The position numbers and the translations under genes were made by a program. From Vibrio cyclitrophicus (lineage in GTDB: Bacteria > Pseudomonadota > Gammaproteobacteria > Enterobacterales > Vibrionaceae): a stretch of 64,000 bases of DNA. The notes beneath the pieces are model-generated. The model did no database searches. It had not been told where the DNA came from and was given only the letters and a program-made list of their open reading frames with translations. Of this stretch, positions 60,878 to 64,000 are shown piece after piece (position 1 is the stretch's first letter; every line of letters starts with the position of its first letter). The stretch covers positions 2,356,001-2,420,000 of the forward strand of contig CP065366.1 of assembly GCA_023206055.1 (NCBI GenBank), in the 5' to 3' direction.

Positions 60878-60928
60878 CAGAGTTTCAGTGACCTTATAAG
60901 ACAGTTAGGTCAAATACCTCCTCCAAAT

Positions 60929-60962
60929 AAAAACGGGAAGCTAAAATTAGCTTCCCGTTTTT
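60929..60962. terminator. Bidirectional terminator
   Basis: AAAAACGGGAAGCTAA (60929-60944) and TTAGCTTCCCGTTTTT (60947-60962), perfect 16-bp stem with a 2-base spacer. It serves the DUF2007 gene and, in the other direction, the alpha/beta hydrolase. Confidence 0.93.
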
Positions 60963-61008
60963 ATTTCAATTCGATTCAATCATCATCTTTGTTTTCGCGT
61001 TTAGAAAA

Positions 61009-61806
61009 TCACTGAATTTGTTTTTGAATAAACGCAATCGAACGCTGATTAAACTCTTCAGGGTTTTCCACGTTACATACGTGCCCACAATTCGGGATTT
61101 CTACTAGCTCGCTCGACTCATGCGCTGCGACCATTTCTTTTACAGGCTTAATAAACATGTAGTCACGTTCACCCATCAAATAGAGAGTCGGTATTGGTAA
61201 CTCTCTGTCTTTAAAGTATTTCATCAAGGGGTTTACATCTGCCGTTAAGATAAACCAGCGCTTAAACTCTTTCTGGCACAGTTTTTTAGCTTCGCGGATA
61301 AACAGGTGACGCGATTCTTTCTGACTCTTTTGCGGCATCACAACATATGCAAAGAGGCTGTATAACCACATATAAGGAATGATGTGCTTGCTGAAGTTAC
61401 CTAACTTAATTAACACTTGAGAGCGAGTGTTAAGTTTAGTCACGGCACCACCCAGTACCATTGAACGTACACGGCCTGCTGCCAGTTCTGCAACGTTACG
61501 CACGATAATCGTCCCCAATGACATGCCAACGAAATGTGCAGAACGGATTTTAAGATGGTCTAACACTTTAAGAATGTCAAGCGTCACCGATTTGAACGTA
61601 TAACGATTCGAAATCAGCCCTTTAAGTATATTGTCTGATTTACCGTGCCCTCTCAGATCAATGAGAAGCAAGTTGAAATGCTGTTTATACGCTTTGATCT
61701 GCTTAAACCAGATGGAAGAACTGCCTCCTGCGCCATGCACAAATACAACCCACTCATCGCTCGTAGGGTGAGTAAATGTTTTATGAAATAGTAAACTATC
61801 AGACAT
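61009..61806 (-). CDS. Alpha/beta-fold hydrolase
   Basis: 265 residues from the ATG at 61806. Fold marks: WVVFVHGAGGSSSIWFKQIK (oxyanion loop HGAGGS), LLIDLRGHGKSDN, nucleophile elbow GMSLG (Ser), acid GERDY with YLMGERDYMFI, and His in IPNCGHVCNVENPEEF. No signal peptide. Substrate unknown; esterases, lactonases and thioesterases share this pattern. The start is uncertain: a further ATG at 61845 is in frame but has no ribosome site, and the one chosen has only GATAGG directly before it. Confidence 0.82.
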   Translation of the reverse strand: MSDSLLFHKTFTHPTSDEWVVFVHGAGGSSSIWFKQIKAYKQHFNLLLIDLRGHGKSDNILKGLISNRYTFKSVTLDILKVLDHLKIRSAHFVGMSLGTIIVRNVAELAAGRVRSMVLGGAVTKLNTRSQVLIKLGNFSKHIIPYMWLYSLFAYVVMPQKSQKESRHLFIREAKKLCQKEFKRWFILTADVNPLMKYFKDRELPIPTLYLMGERDYMFIKPVKEMVAAHESSELVEIPNCGHVCNVENPEEFNQRSIAFIQKQIQ

Positions 61807-62008
61807 ACCTATCGCTTTAATTATTGGAATGGAGCTATGCCTCATCACGAGGCGATGACTAAGGATATCACGCTATTAAGAACTTTAAGTGATAATAGTG
61901 TCAAACATATCATTAGCCATGTGAATACCTACCCCACCTTTTCTACCTGACTAAAATGAGTTTGCAAGCTTTGTCTTCGTAAACGTGATGTGAACTGACC
62001 AGAAAACA

Positions 62009-62035
62009 AAAAGGCACCCTATTATTAGAGCGCCT
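62009..62035 (-). terminator. glgA terminator
   Basis: On the minus strand AGGCGCTCT (62034-62026) pairs with AGGGTGCCT (62020-62012) with two G-U pairs, followed by TTTTTGTTTTC. It lies about 57 bases past the glgA stop. Confidence 0.75.
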
Positions 62036-62091
62036 CTTTCATTAAAGACAATTGCTGTACATCAGCTAACTTTAGCAGCTAAGACAAAGCG

Positions 62092-63546
62092 TTAAAAAGC
62101 AGAGTGATACATCGCAAGATACTCTTTCGCCGCATCTTCCCAACTGAAATCTTGCTGCATCGCATAAAGCTGAACACGCTTAATCTCAGATGGATTTTGT
62201 GCATAAAGCAGTAATGAACGATGCAGTACAGCCAATAGCGCTTGCGGGGTTGGTTCTTCAAAAGCAAAACCAGTCGCGACCTCAGGATCCTCATCGTAAT
62301 CATTCACGCTGTCTTTTAAACCTCCGACAGAACGAACAATCGGTAAAGTACCGTAAGCCATGCTGTAGATTTGGTTTAAACCACACGGTTCAAATTCCGA
62401 AGGCATCAAGAAGAAATCAGAGCCCGCTTCAACTAAGTGCGCAAGTTCATTATTGTACGCTTCTACGAACGAGAACTTGTCTGAGTGAAGCGCTGATAGC
62501 TCTTTCAATTGACTCGCCAAAACCGGATCGCCAGTACCGACAATCACGATCTGAAGGTCATTCTTCAAGAATTGCTCGATAATAGGCAGTAAGTAATGAA
62601 CACCTTTCTGATTCGTCAGGCGACAAACCATGCCATAGACCGCGCAATCGGTAACGGGTAAACCTACGTCTTGTTGCAGTTTTTGCTTACAAGCCGATTT
62701 TCCGCGAGCCATGCTGTGCTTCGTCGCTTTGTATTTACGAGGTAGGAAAGCATCCGTTTCCGGATTCCAAGCCCCGTAATCACACCCATTCAAAATGCCG
62801 AACAGATCAGCCGATCTGTGTTGGAATTCTGCAGCCATACCATGGCTACCTAATTCCGTTTTCAACTCTTCTGCATAAGTAGGACTGACTGCGTTCACTT
62901 TATCCGCGCACATCACGCCAGCTCTTAGCATAGTGACATGAGTGTCACTCACTGAAGCTTCAGGTACATTGTAGCTATGCATTTCAGGTAGAAATTGCAG
63001 TTCATCGTATGCGAACACACCTTTGAAAACCGCATTGTGAATCGAGATAACACTGCGCGTATTTTCAAAGAAATCGTGTTGTTGATAACGCGATTTAAGC
63101 AAGAAGGGAACGAAACCAGTATGCCAGTCATTTGCATGAATGATATCCGGTTGAAAATCAAGCTTAGGAAGCATATCAAGACAGGCTGCACTGAAGAACG
63201 AGAAGCGCTCTCCGTTATCTGCATAAGCTTGATTGTTTTCTGCGTACATTTCCTGGCGGTCGAAATATTTGGCACATTCAATACCAAAAACTGGAACGCC
63301 TTCTACGCTCAGTTTTTTAACTTGGTAAGCCGTATGAGGCCAATGATCGAGTTCAGTCGATAAAATAACTTCTGCTGAATCAATGTTTGGAATGTTTCTA
63401 TATGCGGGGATAGTCACTCGAACGTCCTGTTCGAGTGTTTGCAACGCTTTCGGCAGTGCCTTGGCTACATCAGCCAAGCCACCACTTTTAATCAAGCCTT
63501 CAACTTCAGACGCTACAAAAAGTACCGAGAGAGTCTTAGTAACCAA
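62092..63546 (-). CDS. glgA: Glycogen synthase GlgA
   Basis: 484 residues, GT5 family. N-terminal ADP-glucose site SGGLADVAKALPKAL (KxGGL-type loop as IKSGGLADV), HANDWHTGFVPFLL, and C-terminal VCRLTNQKGVHYLLPII, PSEFEPCGLNQIYSMAYGTLPIVR (in part). It transfers glucose from ADP-glucose to glycogen. The start is TTG at 63546 with AAGGAG 7 bases upstream; it overlaps the end of glgC by 11 bases, so the two are translationally coupled. Confidence 0.95.
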   Translation of the reverse strand: MVTKTLSVLFVASEVEGLIKSGGLADVAKALPKALQTLEQDVRVTIPAYRNIPNIDSAEVILSTELDHWPHTAYQVKKLSVEGVPVFGIECAKYFDRQEMYAENNQAYADNGERFSFFSAACLDMLPKLDFQPDIIHANDWHTGFVPFLLKSRYQQHDFFENTRSVISIHNAVFKGVFAYDELQFLPEMHSYNVPEASVSDTHVTMLRAGVMCADKVNAVSPTYAEELKTELGSHGMAAEFQHRSADLFGILNGCDYGAWNPETDAFLPRKYKATKHSMARGKSACKQKLQQDVGLPVTDCAVYGMVCRLTNQKGVHYLLPIIEQFLKNDLQIVIVGTGDPVLASQLKELSALHSDKFSFVEAYNNELAHLVEAGSDFFLMPSEFEPCGLNQIYSMAYGTLPIVRSVGGLKDSVNDYDEDPEVATGFAFEEPTPQALLAVLHRSLLLYAQNPSEIKRVQLYAMQQDFSWEDAAKEYLAMYHSAF

Positions 63547-64000
63547 CTCGTGCTCCTTTAGAAATCACTACGACACCATCGTCAGATACGTGGTAATGTT
63601 TTTTGTCTTCTGTCAGATTTACACCAATCTGTGTACCCGGTGCGATGTCTGCATCTTTATCAATGATAACGCGGCGCAGGATACAACCCTCACCCACTTT
63701 TACATCACCGAGTAAGATACTTTCGCTAATATCACACGCTGATGCGATATTACTGCGGAAGCCCAATACACTCTTTTCAATACGCGAACCACGTACATAA
63801 CTACCGCTACACACAAGGCTATCAATGATCTGAATTCGACCATTTGCCGAATCAGTAAACGTTGCTGGTGGTAGTGGCGGGTAATAAGTGTGTAGAGGCC
63901 ATTTACGGTTGTATAGCGAGAATGGCGCATCTTTCTTAAGAAGATCCATGTGCGCTTGCCAGTACGCGTCAATCGTACCTACATCGCGCCAGTAAACTTC
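63536..64000 (-). CDS. glgC: Glucose-1-phosphate adenylyltransferase GlgC, C-terminal part
   Basis: The last 154 residues (the start is beyond the right edge). YWRDVGTIDAYWQAHMDLLK then NRKWPLHTYYPPLPPATFTD and a left-handed beta-helix (SIRGSRIEKSVLGFRSNI-like GSRIEKSVLGF, VKVGEGCILRRVIIDKDADI) are the GlgC C-terminal allosteric domain. The enzyme makes ADP-glucose from glucose-1-phosphate and ATP for GlgA, encoded next in the operon. Confidence 0.93.
   Translation of the reverse strand, partial: EVYWRDVGTIDAYWQAHMDLLKKDAPFSLYNRKWPLHTYYPPLPPATFTDSANGRIQIIDSLVCSGSYVRGSRIEKSVLGFRSNIASACDISESILLGDVKVGEGCILRRVIIDKDADIAPGTQIGVNLTEDKKHYHVSDDGVVVISKGARVGY

Noticed and set aside
1..64000. Mobile elements, CRISPR arrays, prophage, integron
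   Set aside because: Looked for transposase or integrase motifs, regular spacer repeats and terminal inverted repeats; none seen.

Overview
The window is a stretch of gammaproteobacterial chromosome, almost certainly from the genus Vibrio and most like the V. splendidus group. This rests on gene content and order (cmoM-mukFEB, ybgC-tolQRAB-pal-cpoB next to cydABX-ybgE, ruvCAB near aspS, torR/torD, and tfoY behind a c-di-GMP riboswitch), on the protein sequences, and on moderate GC. The species was not tested. No insertion sequence, prophage, integrase or CRISPR array was seen. Nearly all of the window is core genome, with a few accessory-looking patches.

Left part (1-14.4 kb): a DHH phosphoesterase cut by the edge; a small-membrane-protein/coiled-coil pair; a secreted MltC-like lytic transglycosylase; three lipoproteins (LPP20, CsgG/FlgT-like, LPP20); and a 600-bp AT-rich gap. 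Next comes a sugar/phosphodiester-type uptake locus: a HAD phosphatase and a TRAP transporter (DctM, DctQ, DctP) divergent from a glycerophosphodiesterase and a DeoR regulator, with repeated TGAACAT motifs between them. It is followed by the glutamate symporter gltS, a tRNA-Ser(GGA) and the alanine exporter alaE.

Middle part (14.6-36.9 kb): a large hybrid sensor kinase, a YecA-family protein, a K+-channel-like protein with an RCK domain, nadA, the complete Tol-Pal operon, the cytochrome bd operon including tiny cydX, then ruvB-ruvA, a chemoreceptor, ruvC, aspS and yecE. A perfect FNR-type palindrome lies upstream of cydA. The chemoreceptor separates ruvA from ruvC.

Right part (37-64 kb): cmoA-cmoB (with cmoM further on, so all three enzymes of the tRNA U34 carboxymethoxy pathway are here); a three-gene peptide-ligation-type module (periplasmic retropepsin-like lipoprotein, inactive-transglutaminase 7TM protein, RimK-like ATP-grasp ligase); a 1409-residue fusion formate dehydrogenase; the mukFEB condensin operon with a 20-bp tandem repeat at its 3' end; elyC; divergent torR/torD; purR behind a structured leader; a c-di-GMP-I riboswitch with tfoY; a TVP38-type membrane protein; a DUF2007 protein; an alpha/beta hydrolase; and glgA with the 3' end of glgC.

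The best candidates for less-described biology are the retropepsin/7TM-transglutaminase/ATP-grasp module, the lipoprotein cluster at 3.3-6.0 kb, the structured leader or small RNA before purR, the possible small RNA before the retropepsin gene, and the repeated operators in the TRAP/GDPD locus. Most starts were chosen from Shine-Dalgarno position and family length; several genes use TTG or GTG.
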